A stretch of 64,000 nt of DNA from Cohnella nanjingensis (lineage in GTDB: Bacteria > Bacillota > Bacilli > Paenibacillales > Paenibacillaceae). Position numbers and translations under genes: made by a program. Below are positions 15,248-24,626 of the stretch, in pieces. The number at the start of each line of letters is the position of its first letter. Positions within the stretch are counted from its first letter, which is position 1. The stretch lies in the NCBI RefSeq assembly GCF_014212125.1, contig NZ_JACJVP010000025.1:201449-265448 (forward strand). The letters are read 5' to 3'. Below the pieces are notes generated by a model. The model worked only from the letters and a program-made list of their open reading frames with translations, was not told the DNA's origin and searched no databases.

Positions 15248-18070
15248 ATGCTGACAAGAAAAGTTCTGCTCTCCTCTGCGTTTGCATGGTTTCTATGCTT
15301 AGCGGCGGCTTCCGTCGCGTACGCTTCGAACTACTATATTAGCAGCACCGGATGCAGCGACAGTAATTCGGGCACCTCATCGGCAGCTCCGTGGTGCAGC
15401 TTGACGAAGGTCAACGGACTGGCGTTGAGCCCCGGAGACCGGGTGCTGTTAAACAGGGGGTCGACATGGACCGGTCAGCACATGACATTCACGAACAGCG
15501 GTACCTCTGCCAGCCCTTTGACGCTGGCTGACTACGGTTCGGCTTCCAATCCGCGTCCGCGAATCATCGGCAACAATTCCGACGCGGAGCGAATGGTCAC
15601 TTTCGTTAATCCCTCCTACTGGGATGTCCGCAATCTGGAAGTTTCGAACGCCGGAGTCGGCGTTTATGTTTTGTTTAGCACGTTAATGCACGAAGGTTTG
15701 AATTTTAACAATATATATGTTCATGATATCAGAGGGGTTTGGGCGGGCCATACGACCGCTTACCCGGGGCCGCTGGATGACAACCATCCCTTCGACCCGA
15801 ATGCGCAGCGCGATTCCGTGTTTATGTCGTCCGGCATTCTATTTACGGCTGCCCAGGTACCGGTGGCCAACGGCGGCTTCGAGTCGCCCGTCACCAGTAC
15901 TTATATGTATGGGCCGTTTACGAACGAATGGGCATTCAGCGGCAATTCCGGCGTACAGCATAACGGAAGCGTCTGGGGTGCGCCCAATGCGCCGCAAGGG
16001 GTGCAGACGCTGTTCCTGCAAGGCCCCGGCAACATCAGTCAGACCGTCAACTTCCAGACGGACGGCTTCTATTCCATCAAATTTCAAGCCGCGAAGCGAA
16101 CGACTTCGGGCGGGACCCAATCTTTCGACGTCTATTTCGATCATACGGCGGTCGGCAGCTTCACCCCGTCCTCGGGCAGCTTCAGCCAGTTCATGACGAA
16201 CGGATTCCATGCGACCGCAGGCCATCATACGATCCAATTCGTGGGAACAACGACCGGCGATAACACGGATTTTATTGATGCGGTCCAAATCTCCATCGCT
16301 TTCGATGATACGCAATATGCAGCCCGCAATTTGAACTTTACGAATATCGAGGGCGCGCATAACGTGGACAGCCTCTCCATCGACCCTTGGAACGGTATGG
16401 ATTCCAGTACGCCGGGCTCGAACGGAAGCACGTTGTTCCAGAACATCGTGATGAAAAATTTATATTTGCACGACGATGACGGACATGCCGCCGCAGCGTA
16501 TCAAAATGCGACGATGGGATGCAGTGATTCCTTGCGCTTGTCCAGCGTCACAAACGTGAAAGTAATCGACTCGATCTTGAACAATGAGGCGGCCTGCCAC
16601 ATTTATTCCGGAACCGCTGCGGTCATTCTGCAGCGTGTCGAGGACGTCATCTTTGCAAATAACATCATGACTAATGTACCGAATACGAACAGTCCCGACG
16701 GCGGGGCGATCGACCAGGAGTTTTCCACCGAGAACGTCACCGTGCGGAACAACTATATCGCAGGCAACGCGGGCCCCGGCTTGGAGATTCTGAATATACA
16801 CGGGGGAGACCCCGACGATCGCAGCCTCAACACCGTATTCAGCGGCAATCTATTCTCGCAGAACGGGAAGGCAAACGCCTATGGATCGGTGTATTGGCTA
16901 AACGGCGGAACGACCCCGGTAACTCCGACAGGTACGTTTAGCAACAACCTGTACTACGAACCCGGACAACCGTTCCTGACCAGCAGCGGCCCGGGCAATC
17001 CGTTCGTGCAAACCAACAATGTCCGCCTGGACCAGCCCGGCTATCATGCAGCCAACGATTTTGCCGGAACGCAAGGCGAGAACCAATGGAAATATCAGTA
17101 TAAGAACGCGGGCGTCTGGACCGATTTGACGTATGATGCGAACAACCGGTGGTGGTATCAAAATTCCACGTATCCGTGGTTGCAGCGGGTTGAAAAATTC
17201 GAAATGCACCCCGGCAATTGTTCCGCCTGCGATGTCGCCAGAGTATGGGTGGCGCCGGCCTCCGGAACGGTAAGTATTCGCGGCAGGGTGTTCAAGTGGG
17301 ATACGGGCGGCGGCGATGGCATTACTGCCCGCATCAACAAGGTGTCCGGCGCGTCGACGACCCAGCTCTGGCCGGCCTCTGGCGCTTACGCGATCGGCGC
17401 AACGGACCAAGTAGGCGTTGATACGGATCTTGACAATATAGCGGTATCCGCCGGCGATATGATTCGCTTTGAAATCGGCAGCGGGCCGAATGGAGACGAG
17501 AGCTACGATGAAACGAGCTGGGTGCCGATCGTCGCCTACCGTTCCTTTACGAACAGTTCTCTCGCCTATGACTGGGGTTTCAATGCGGACGGCAATACGG
17601 AGGGTTGGACGAACGGCAATCAAATCTCCCAGTCCGTATTGGGGGGAATCAACACGCTGACTTCCAATGGTACCGATCCGTATATCTACTCCGACCCGAA
17701 TCTGAATCTCAACGCCTCCGCTTACAAATACGTCAAGATCAGAATGAAAAACAATACCGGTTCTAACGAGGCCCAAGTATTCTTCATTACCGCAGCGGAT
17801 ACGACCTGGACGGCAGCGAAAAGCGTACTGAAGACGATAACGACGAACGACGGCGATTACTCGGAGTATGTATTCGATTTTTCAGCGAACAGCGCGTGGG
17901 CCGGAACGATCAAGCAACTCCGATTTGATCCCATCGCGGCGAGCGGAACGGTCAATGTCGATTACATCCGCGTCTCGAATAGCGCCGCTACCGCGGTACC
18001 GCTCGCTGTTGCGGGGTTTGAATTGACGGGCACCGGCACTTACACTTACGGTCCATTTACGTACGACTGA
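15248..18070 (+). CDS. Secreted right-handed beta-helix protein with an inserted beta-sandwich module
   Basis: About 940 residues. A signal peptide ends near AYAS, followed by NYYISSTGCSDSNSGTSSAA (the usual opening of secreted beta-helix glycan-active proteins) and repeated helix rungs (NPSYWDVRNLEVSNAGVGVY; TNVKVIDSILNNEAACHIYS; TENVTVRNNYIAGN). A module of about 150 residues (NGGFESP...YGPFTNEWAFSG...) splits the helix, and a CBM-like domain follows near residues 770-920. It is likely a surface lyase, hydrolase or binding protein. The C-terminus breaks off inside a second copy of the inserted module (YGPFTYD-stop). The start at the second ATG (15248) gives better spacing from AAGAGGG. It is in line with the ABC operon. 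Confidence 0.75.
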   Translation: MLTRKVLLSSAFAWFLCLAAASVAYASNYYISSTGCSDSNSGTSSAAPWCSLTKVNGLALSPGDRVLLNRGSTWTGQHMTFTNSGTSASPLTLADYGSASNPRPRIIGNNSDAERMVTFVNPSYWDVRNLEVSNAGVGVYVLFSTLMHEGLNFNNIYVHDIRGVWAGHTTAYPGPLDDNHPFDPNAQRDSVFMSSGILFTAAQVPVANGGFESPVTSTYMYGPFTNEWAFSGNSGVQHNGSVWGAPNAPQGVQTLFLQGPGNISQTVNFQTDGFYSIKFQAAKRTTSGGTQSFDVYFDHTAVGSFTPSSGSFSQFMTNGFHATAGHHTIQFVGTTTGDNTDFIDAVQISIAFDDTQYAARNLNFTNIEGAHNVDSLSIDPWNGMDSSTPGSNGSTLFQNIVMKNLYLHDDDGHAAAAYQNATMGCSDSLRLSSVTNVKVIDSILNNEAACHIYSGTAAVILQRVEDVIFANNIMTNVPNTNSPDGGAIDQEFSTENVTVRNNYIAGNAGPGLEILNIHGGDPDDRSLNTVFSGNLFSQNGKANAYGSVYWLNGGTTPVTPTGTFSNNLYYEPGQPFLTSSGPGNPFVQTNNVRLDQPGYHAANDFAGTQGENQWKYQYKNAGVWTDLTYDANNRWWYQNSTYPWLQRVEKFEMHPGNCSACDVARVWVAPASGTVSIRGRVFKWDTGGGDGITARINKVSGASTTQLWPASGAYAIGATDQVGVDTDLDNIAVSAGDMIRFEIGSGPNGDESYDETSWVPIVAYRSFTNSSLAYDWGFNADGNTEGWTNGNQISQSVLGGINTLTSNGTDPYIYSDPNLNLNASAYKYVKIRMKNNTGSNEAQVFFITAADTTWTAAKSVLKTITTNDGDYSEYVFDFSANSAWAGTIKQLRFDPIAASGTVNVDYIRVSNSAATAVPLAVAGFELTGTGTYTYGPFTYD

Positions 18071-18105
18071 ACCTTCGACGGCCACCCCAGTGGCGCTCGT
18101 CAAAC

Positions 18106-18149
18106 AAAAGATCATCCGGACTGAATGCTTCCAGTCCGGATGATCTTTT
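18106..18149. terminator. Strong bidirectional terminator between convergent genes
   Basis: A perfect 17-bp stem AAAAGATCATCCGGACT / AGTCCGGATGATCTTTT with a 10-nt loop. It serves the beta-helix gene on plus and the GH38 gene ending at 18181 on minus. Confidence 0.85.
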
Positions 18150-18180
18150 GCCGTGAATTCCAATCGCACAATCATGTCAG

Positions 18181-20955
18181 CTAAATTCGGTCAATCCTAA
18201 TTTCGACGGTGATCACTTGCTTCGGCTTTACATCAAGGGTGATTTGCCGGTCGCCGAAGTCGATTTCACCTGCCGGCTGTTCATCCAGATTCAGCAGCTG
18301 TGCCGATTGCAATGCACGATCGAAGGCGAGGTTGCCTTGCACAGGCCGATTTAGCACATTAAAGATACGTATGACGTATTGCCCCGGCCGATCTTCGCTT
18401 TCCTTCACCGCGCTTACGATTAACCCGGCACCGCTGACGGCCATGAACGAATGGGCGGCGGGCAGCTTGGCTTCCGCCCGGTGCGGAGTTTCATACAGCG
18501 GCTTGCCGGCCTTGCGGGTAATGCTGCGCAGCCCCGCAGCAAATAGCTGCCGTTCGCGCCACAGGGTGTGTTCCCGATCGGCAGCGACGGAATAAGGCCT
18601 GATCGCATACGAAAATTGCAGTTCTTGCAACAACTGTCCCCCGTCGCCGCCATTGGTCAGTACTTCGTTGCCCGTACTGCGGTATAGGGTCATCGCGATC
18701 GTGCGCGGCTCATCATCCCGTACGACGGCTTCGTACAAACCGTTGCTGTAGACGGCCAGACCGCAACTGGAATCATTAACCGCAACAATACCGTTATGAG
18801 GCGCTGTACCTCCGTCGTCCGACTGAAGGCGGCTTCGGTAATCCGGATGTTGAATCCTCCTTTCTACCAGATCGAATGGCGTGCTCGTATAGTAACGGTC
18901 GGCGGCCAGCCCGGAAGGCAACAGTACACGCAGGCGATGGTCGCGCGCCGTGTTGTGCACGACCGTACGGAAACGGACGATCGGGTCGTCTTTCGTCAGC
19001 TCCACGAATGTCGTAATCGGCAGTTCCACGAATGTTTCGCTTCGTCTTGTTTTTTCGAGGTCTGCCCGGTCCGGGACCCGCATGTTCAACTGAATGCGGA
19101 TGCAAGTTTGCAGCGGCCCCCCATAGACGACAGATATTTGCGCATTCGCCGCGGCCGTTGAATAAACTTCATTCGTTGTCGGACTCACATGGGTCCAACC
19201 GTCCCCGACATCTCCCTCGTCTTCAAATAACAATACATTTGAGTACTTATTTCCGCTGTGCAGATCATGGACAGTGATCGTACCGTTCGAATGGATTTGA
19301 ATGCGAACTCGCCCGTTGTCCCACGTGTGCGCATTCACCTGCATGCTGCCGGCGGGATTCCGATACAAGGGCGCCATCAGCGGCGCATCGTATTGCTTGG
19401 GCTTATGTCCTTCCGATACGATTGGGCGAATTCCGTATGTGACGTAGCCGAAGGAAGGTACATTCCCGTGAAAAGCAACACGGTAAACATCGAGAATATC
19501 AGCATCCGGAATGTCGCGATATGGACGCGTATGGCTCATGACACCCCGTTTGACTTCCAAAAGTTGATATTCCACTTCTCTGTCATGCTGATCGTAGATA
19601 CGAAACGGCGCCCCCCCTGAACCCGGGAGAACTGTTGCCTGGGCATATTCAGGGGGAAGGCGAAGCTCGACATCGATCGCTTGATCGACATTCGTTTGCG
19701 ACGCGTTGAACACGGTCAGCAAATAGTCGCCCTTCACCCCATCCGGCTGCAAATGATTCGAGATGTAGCGGAACTCTTCCTTGATCATCTGTTCGCTGAT
19801 CAGGCGGCTCTGATCGAAGCGGTAGACCATATCCCGGTGCACCTGATCGATGGAGCAGCCGCATATCGAATCGTGCGGATGGTTCTGGATCAGGTACTCC
19901 CACGCCTTGCGATAGAATCCTTTGGCGTACGGCCGCCCTTCCCATGCCGTGAAAACACCCCACGGTTCCGCCCATTTTTCCAACAGCGTTTCACAATTTG
20001 CATTCATCTGCTTCAAATGAATTCTGGAAGATAGCACATTTAACGGCACCCAATTGTTGACACCGCTATATCCTGGCGACCTTTGTTCCCCTTTAAATAC
20101 GTTCAGCGTTCCCCCGTCACCCAGTCGCTCGCGCAAATCGCGCAAATAATGCTCAAAATGCTCGTGCACAAACGTGACGCCCAGGCCCGCTTCGTTCAGC
20201 GTCTTCAGAATCGCCGGAAGTTCCGGCTCGATTTCCGAATGATCGACCCCGTCCAGACCGAGCAGAAGATCCGTCGTCGCCCGTTTTTGCTTGTATTCGA
20301 GCATGTCTTTCGCCCGCAGAATCAGCTCTTCCCGGTTGTATTCGTAAGCCCGGTCCGCAAACGGCCAGCGCATGAAGAAATAAAAATCGCTGTAAAGACG
20401 ATCCTCATCCAGTTTCAAACCGATCACGCGGCTTCCGTCGGCACCCTCCCATATCATTTCCGAAGGATCTGCGTCTCCGAGAAAGCCGCGCCCGAGAACG
20501 GTATTATCCATGCCGAACCCTCGCAGGATTTGCGGCAACTGGCTGTTATGTCCGAACAGATCCGGAACGTACCCCGACTTCAACGGTTCGACTCCCCAGG
20601 AACGGGACTGACGAAAGCCGATCAGAAAATTGCGGATGAGCGACTCCCCGCTAACCAGAAACTCATCAGGCATTACATACCAGGGACCAATCGCGATTCT
20701 CCCCGAACGAATCAGACTCAGCAGCCGCTCACGATTCTCCGGCCGGATTTCCAAGTAATCTTCGACAACGATCGTCTGCCCGTCCATCATGAAATAGCGG
20801 TACTCCGGGTCGCGCTCCATCTTCTCGATCAATTCGTCGATCAGATAGACGAGCCGGGTTCGATAAGCCTGAAAATCCTGGTACCATTCCCTGTCCCAAT
20901 GCGTATGGGAGACCACGTACATTTTATCCGTTTGATTTTTATTCACTACCTTCAC
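18181..20955 (-). CDS. GH38 alpha-mannosidase, cytoplasmic (first of two)
   Basis: 924 residues, no signal peptide. The GH38 opening HTHWDREW is at residues 17-24 (His/Asp zinc ligands), and GYVPDLFGHNSQLPQI (D132) matches the nucleophile segment. The middle domain and the large C-terminal beta-sandwich (SFGYVTYGIRPI; TFVELTKDDPIVRFRTVVHN) complete the fold. The family hydrolyses alpha-mannosides with retention. It starts at GTG 20955, with a second GTG at 20946 also possible after AGGAGAGGG. It follows the other GH38 gene by 77 nt and ends at a shared terminator. The two GH38 proteins differ strongly, so they probably act on different linkages. Confidence 0.88.
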   Translation of the reverse strand: MKVVNKNQTDKMYVVSHTHWDREWYQDFQAYRTRLVYLIDELIEKMERDPEYRYFMMDGQTIVVEDYLEIRPENRERLLSLIRSGRIAIGPWYVMPDEFLVSGESLIRNFLIGFRQSRSWGVEPLKSGYVPDLFGHNSQLPQILRGFGMDNTVLGRGFLGDADPSEMIWEGADGSRVIGLKLDEDRLYSDFYFFMRWPFADRAYEYNREELILRAKDMLEYKQKRATTDLLLGLDGVDHSEIEPELPAILKTLNEAGLGVTFVHEHFEHYLRDLRERLGDGGTLNVFKGEQRSPGYSGVNNWVPLNVLSSRIHLKQMNANCETLLEKWAEPWGVFTAWEGRPYAKGFYRKAWEYLIQNHPHDSICGCSIDQVHRDMVYRFDQSRLISEQMIKEEFRYISNHLQPDGVKGDYLLTVFNASQTNVDQAIDVELRLPPEYAQATVLPGSGGAPFRIYDQHDREVEYQLLEVKRGVMSHTRPYRDIPDADILDVYRVAFHGNVPSFGYVTYGIRPIVSEGHKPKQYDAPLMAPLYRNPAGSMQVNAHTWDNGRVRIQIHSNGTITVHDLHSGNKYSNVLLFEDEGDVGDGWTHVSPTTNEVYSTAAANAQISVVYGGPLQTCIRIQLNMRVPDRADLEKTRRSETFVELPITTFVELTKDDPIVRFRTVVHNTARDHRLRVLLPSGLAADRYYTSTPFDLVERRIQHPDYRSRLQSDDGGTAPHNGIVAVNDSSCGLAVYSNGLYEAVVRDDEPRTIAMTLYRSTGNEVLTNGGDGGQLLQELQFSYAIRPYSVAADREHTLWRERQLFAAGLRSITRKAGKPLYETPHRAEAKLPAAHSFMAVSGAGLIVSAVKESEDRPGQYVIRIFNVLNRPVQGNLAFDRALQSAQLLNLDEQPAGEIDFGDRQITLDVKPKQVITVEIRIDRI

Positions 20956-21032
20956 TCCCTCTCCTAGGTTCCTTTAATACAACTAAGCACACCATTTTTT
21001 ATGTTGAGATACGATTGCCCATCGCACGATTC

Positions 21033-23504
21033 CTAAATTTCGCACAAAGCGGTTTGCGAAATCGTTCCCGCTTGCGCGTCGATACGAAAGGTTCTGCATT
21101 CATAACCGTTCAGCCGAACCTCCTTGCGGATCCCGAGCGATGGGACGGATACTACGGTCGTTCTCGCAAATCCAGTCGGTTCGAACAGCCTTACGATATA
21201 TCCGCCTCCCCGCTCTTCCTTCTTGAACGCGCTTAACTGCACCGCATCGTCTTCGAACACCAGGAATGCCCCCGTCTTCTGTCCATTGCCGGAAGGGAAG
21301 AACGATAATGCATAAGGTTTTTCATTATGGAAAATCGCTTCGCGATCCACAAGACGACGCCGTTCGTCAAGTTCGCCTGCGTTCAGCCAGAACGTATAGC
21401 ATCGTTCTCCCTGATCCATTCTCGGCAGGAAGCGGTCCTGCACCAGAATCGGACGGTCAAGGATCGGATGCGCGCAATAACCCGCTCCCCTTAGCAGCGA
21501 CAAGCGTATCTCTCCCGCCCGGTAATCCGAGCCGTAAATGCCGTCATTGATGCAAGTCAGAGCCTGACCCATCTTGGCTGATTCCACCGCGACCCATTTT
21601 TGCGCAACCGTCTCCTCGCCGTTCTCTGCCAGCTCGCTGATGCCGTAAGCCGTTTGACCGCGGTATTTCCCGTCCGCAAAGACTGTCGGAACGGAGAGCT
21701 TCAGCATCTTGTCCTTCTCATTCCAATAGACGCGAAGCTGAACTTCGATTTCCGTCCCCCGTTTCGGCAGCTTGTAGGTCAGGCAGATCGCAGACTTTCC
21801 ATAGCGGAGCACCGATTCGACAACCGTACGCACTTCCCCGTCTTCGATTACGCGAACGGAAGGCAGCGGCGCCTCCTTGATGCCGGAAAACTCGGTTCCT
21901 TCTTCCGGATCCATCAATTCAAATCGGCCGACGACCGGACCGAATGCATCAGAATCCATCCGCCAGGGATCCTCATTGTCCTGGATGACCACAGGCGCGA
22001 AGGCATTCGGCTTCAGACAGGAAACGCCACGAACGGCATACTCATCCATTAGCCCGGTGTGCGCATTGATAACAACGGTCAACTCGTCCGTTTGGAAGGT
22101 GTACCGCCCGCCCCGCTCCTTGAGCTCGGGTACCGGTTTGCGGTCCAGCATCTCGATCCGGCAATCGAACCGGTTCATGCAAGAAGGGGCAAGCTCCGCT
22201 TCGAACACGACTCTTTTACGCCAATCCAGATTCAGGTTGCTCATTTCCTTCTCGGGCTGGGAAGGAAGCCTCTTCCCGTCCCGGTAGACGACCGGCAGCG
22301 AAAATCGCTCCTCCCAATTCTGATCTTCCAGCATGAACTCGCATTCGAACACGCCTCGGACCGGATAAGGATGCGGATTGTATACCAGCACCGGATATTC
22401 CTTGAGCTCCGCCTTCGGCTGGCCGGACGCCAGGGCAAAGAACGCGCGTGCTTTCAGCCTTGCCGCGATTTCCAAGCCGTGGTCGATCAAGCGCAACGAA
22501 GCTACTTCCGCGGGCTGCACGGATGAGCCTGGCAATATATCGTGAAACTGCGCGGTCAGCAAATCACACATGGCTTCGTGCAACTCAGTGGAAGGATAAA
22601 CGAGTAGAGCTTGCAACGCGGCGGCGGACAGCATCTTCTCCGTCATATAGAGTTCGTTTTCCAGCCGGCGATGCTCCTGCTTGATGCGGATCATCGAAGT
22701 GTAGCACCCGACGAACCGCGGGTTCAAATCGCCTTCGAAGCGGGGGAGCCGCCCGGCTTCCTTCACATCACGGAAATACGCTTCTGGAGTCGAATGAACG
22801 ATTTCGAACGAATCGGTCTTCTTCATCCGTTCGCCGATCCGCGTGAGATCGATGCGCGACGGCCCCCCTCCGTGATTGCCCACTCCCCAAAGAATGAGCC
22901 CCGTTTGCGCTTCTCCGTTCTCCTCAAGCCAGCGGTCGATCTTCTCGTGCGCTTTGCCGAGCAGCGTATTGTACCCGCCCTGAATATGGTGAGCCATGAC
23001 TTCGCTGCCGCTCAGGCCACACCAAATAAAATCTTGCGCAGGCAGCTCGCCAAAATCGTCGGGCCGCATGAAAATATAGGAATCGTATCCCGCTTGCTGC
23101 AAGATTTGCACCAAACCCTTCGTATGACCGAACGAATCGAAATTGATCGCCGTCGTCGGTTCGACCCCGAACTTTTCCCGAAAGTAAGCTTTGCCGAGCA
23201 AAATTTGCCTGACGAATGATTCGCCGGAGAGCATGTTGCAATCCGGCTGCAGATACCAACCTCCCATGATGTTCCACTTTCCCAGCCGAACCAACTCGCG
23301 GATTCGTTCGAATAAAGCCGGCTCGTATTCTTCCACCCATTTGTACAAGATGACTTCATTGTGGTTAAACACGTAACCTTCAAATTCTTCGCAAAAGTCG
23401 GCCGCCGCGCGAAAAGTCGATACCGCCGCCGCAGCCCCCTCCTCCCACTCCCATTGCCATACAGGATCCAAATGCGCGTTGCTGAGCAAATGCAGCTTTT
23501 TCAA
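21033..23504 (-). CDS. GH38 alpha-mannosidase, cytoplasmic (second type)
   Basis: 823 residues. The GH38 motif variant NAHLDPVWQWEW is at residues 9-20, and TTAINFDSFGHTKGLVQIL contains the probable nucleophile D123. MGGWYLQPDCNMLSGESFVR also fits the family. HLDPVWQW instead of HTHWDREW places it in a different GH38 subgroup from its neighbour. It is first in a two-gene operon divergent from an AraC regulator (23643), 138 bp away. There is no signal peptide, so it acts on imported mannosides. A phosphorylase or non-mannoside substrate cannot be excluded. Confidence 0.87.
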   Translation of the reverse strand: MKKLHLLSNAHLDPVWQWEWEEGAAAAVSTFRAAADFCEEFEGYVFNHNEVILYKWVEEYEPALFERIRELVRLGKWNIMGGWYLQPDCNMLSGESFVRQILLGKAYFREKFGVEPTTAINFDSFGHTKGLVQILQQAGYDSYIFMRPDDFGELPAQDFIWCGLSGSEVMAHHIQGGYNTLLGKAHEKIDRWLEENGEAQTGLILWGVGNHGGGPSRIDLTRIGERMKKTDSFEIVHSTPEAYFRDVKEAGRLPRFEGDLNPRFVGCYTSMIRIKQEHRRLENELYMTEKMLSAAALQALLVYPSTELHEAMCDLLTAQFHDILPGSSVQPAEVASLRLIDHGLEIAARLKARAFFALASGQPKAELKEYPVLVYNPHPYPVRGVFECEFMLEDQNWEERFSLPVVYRDGKRLPSQPEKEMSNLNLDWRKRVVFEAELAPSCMNRFDCRIEMLDRKPVPELKERGGRYTFQTDELTVVINAHTGLMDEYAVRGVSCLKPNAFAPVVIQDNEDPWRMDSDAFGPVVGRFELMDPEEGTEFSGIKEAPLPSVRVIEDGEVRTVVESVLRYGKSAICLTYKLPKRGTEIEVQLRVYWNEKDKMLKLSVPTVFADGKYRGQTAYGISELAENGEETVAQKWVAVESAKMGQALTCINDGIYGSDYRAGEIRLSLLRGAGYCAHPILDRPILVQDRFLPRMDQGERCYTFWLNAGELDERRRLVDREAIFHNEKPYALSFFPSGNGQKTGAFLVFEDDAVQLSAFKKEERGGGYIVRLFEPTGFARTTVVSVPSLGIRKEVRLNGYECRTFRIDAQAGTISQTALCEI

Positions 23505-23642
23505 CGTGATCCCTCCGCCTCCATGAATACCCTTCCATCCTTATTTTGACCGAACCCTCCCCTCCAAGTACATTTCCAATTCTCATCATCTTTTGTCCGA
23601 TTATGATATAATGGCACAAAACCCTGTGCGGAGGGATAATGC

Positions 23643-24536
23643 TTGAGTAGAGACGAGATTGCCCGGTGGAAAGTCGAACTTTCGGCCGTATTCCATCGCA
23701 TTTGCGACGAAATTCGGATCAACGATGCCATCATCGATTGGATCGATATCATTTTCGAACAAGTGGGCAATGCCCGAAGCTGTCCTTCCCACTCCCATAC
23801 CTGGTTCGAGTTCAACTATGTGCTGTCCGGCCAGATGCAGACCCTCTTTGACCACGATTCGATTACGATCCGCGAAGGGGAATTTTTCCTCATTCCGCCC
23901 GGCTTGACCCACGCCCACGTTTACACGCCCGGAAATCCGCACGAAGGCATCTGTTTCCGATGGCGGCTCCGCCGCAGCGAAGGCGAGGAGGGTCCGGATG
24001 ATTCCTCCTTGTATGAGCGGTTGAGGGGATTGACGGAATGGAAGCCGGGAGGTTACCGCGACCGTTACGGAGTCGGAAATTTGCTTAGCCATTTCCTTCA
24101 AGAGGCCGGATCGGGCAAGTCGCCGCTATCCCTTCAATTGCTCTTGGTCCGGCTGCTGGAGACGTTAACCCTCATTCGGGATCCGGACGAATCCGCTTCC
24201 TCCGATTCTGCAGGATCAAGGGATTCGCTCGTTAAGAAAGTCGAGGTTTACTTGGAGGATTTTCAGGGAGACCGTCTGAACGTGGCGGACTTGGCCGCGT
24301 CCCTGCACATGAGTTACGGCCATTTGGCCCGCTTGTACAAGAAAAGAACCGGCATCACCCTTATCGAAAGGATGAACCGGATCCGGCTGGAGAAGGCTTG
24401 CGAGTTGCTGGGGCAACCCGATCTGTTGATCAAGGAAGTTGCTGAGCGATCGGGCTTTCCCGATCTTTCCTACTTCAGCAAGGTATTTAAAAGAAGATAC
24501 GGAGTAAGCCCGCAAGCATATCGAAAGTATGTGTAA
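23643..24536 (+). CDS. AraC family regulator with N-terminal cupin sensor
   Basis: 297 residues. An N-terminal cupin barrel (SHSHTWFEFNYVLSGQMQTL; EGEFFLIPPGLTHAHVYTPG) binds a small ligand, probably a sugar. The C-terminal AraC domain has two helix-turn-helices (VADLAASLHMSYGHLARLYK; IKEVAERSGFPDLSYFSKVF) and ends RRYGVSPQAYRKYV. It starts at TTG with GGAGGG 8 nt upstream; a TATAAT box is at 23607-23612. It is divergent from the GH38 pair, the likely target. Confidence 0.88.
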   Translation: MSRDEIARWKVELSAVFHRICDEIRINDAIIDWIDIIFEQVGNARSCPSHSHTWFEFNYVLSGQMQTLFDHDSITIREGEFFLIPPGLTHAHVYTPGNPHEGICFRWRLRRSEGEEGPDDSSLYERLRGLTEWKPGGYRDRYGVGNLLSHFLQEAGSGKSPLSLQLLLVRLLETLTLIRDPDESASSDSAGSRDSLVKKVEVYLEDFQGDRLNVADLAASLHMSYGHLARLYKKRTGITLIERMNRIRLEKACELLGQPDLLIKEVAERSGFPDLSYFSKVFKRRYGVSPQAYRKYV

Positions 24537-24603
24537 CTAAATGTTACTTATAAATTACACATTCACAAAAATTGGCTTGAAATGAATCAACCCGTGAAAA
24601 TCG

Positions 24604-24620
24604 CCAGCCGCAGACGGCTG
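24604..24620 (-). terminator. Short terminator after the NHL gene
   Basis: On minus, CAGCCG-TCTG-CGGCTG is followed by GCGATTTTC, 6 nt after the stop codon of the NHL-repeat gene. It would end the operon that starts with the binding-protein gene at 33097. Confidence 0.55.
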
Positions 24621-24626
24621 AAGGTT

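Noticed and set aside
20083..20967. 294-codon plus-strand frame
   Set aside because: Mirror of the GH38 gene with clear HTHWDREW motif on minus.
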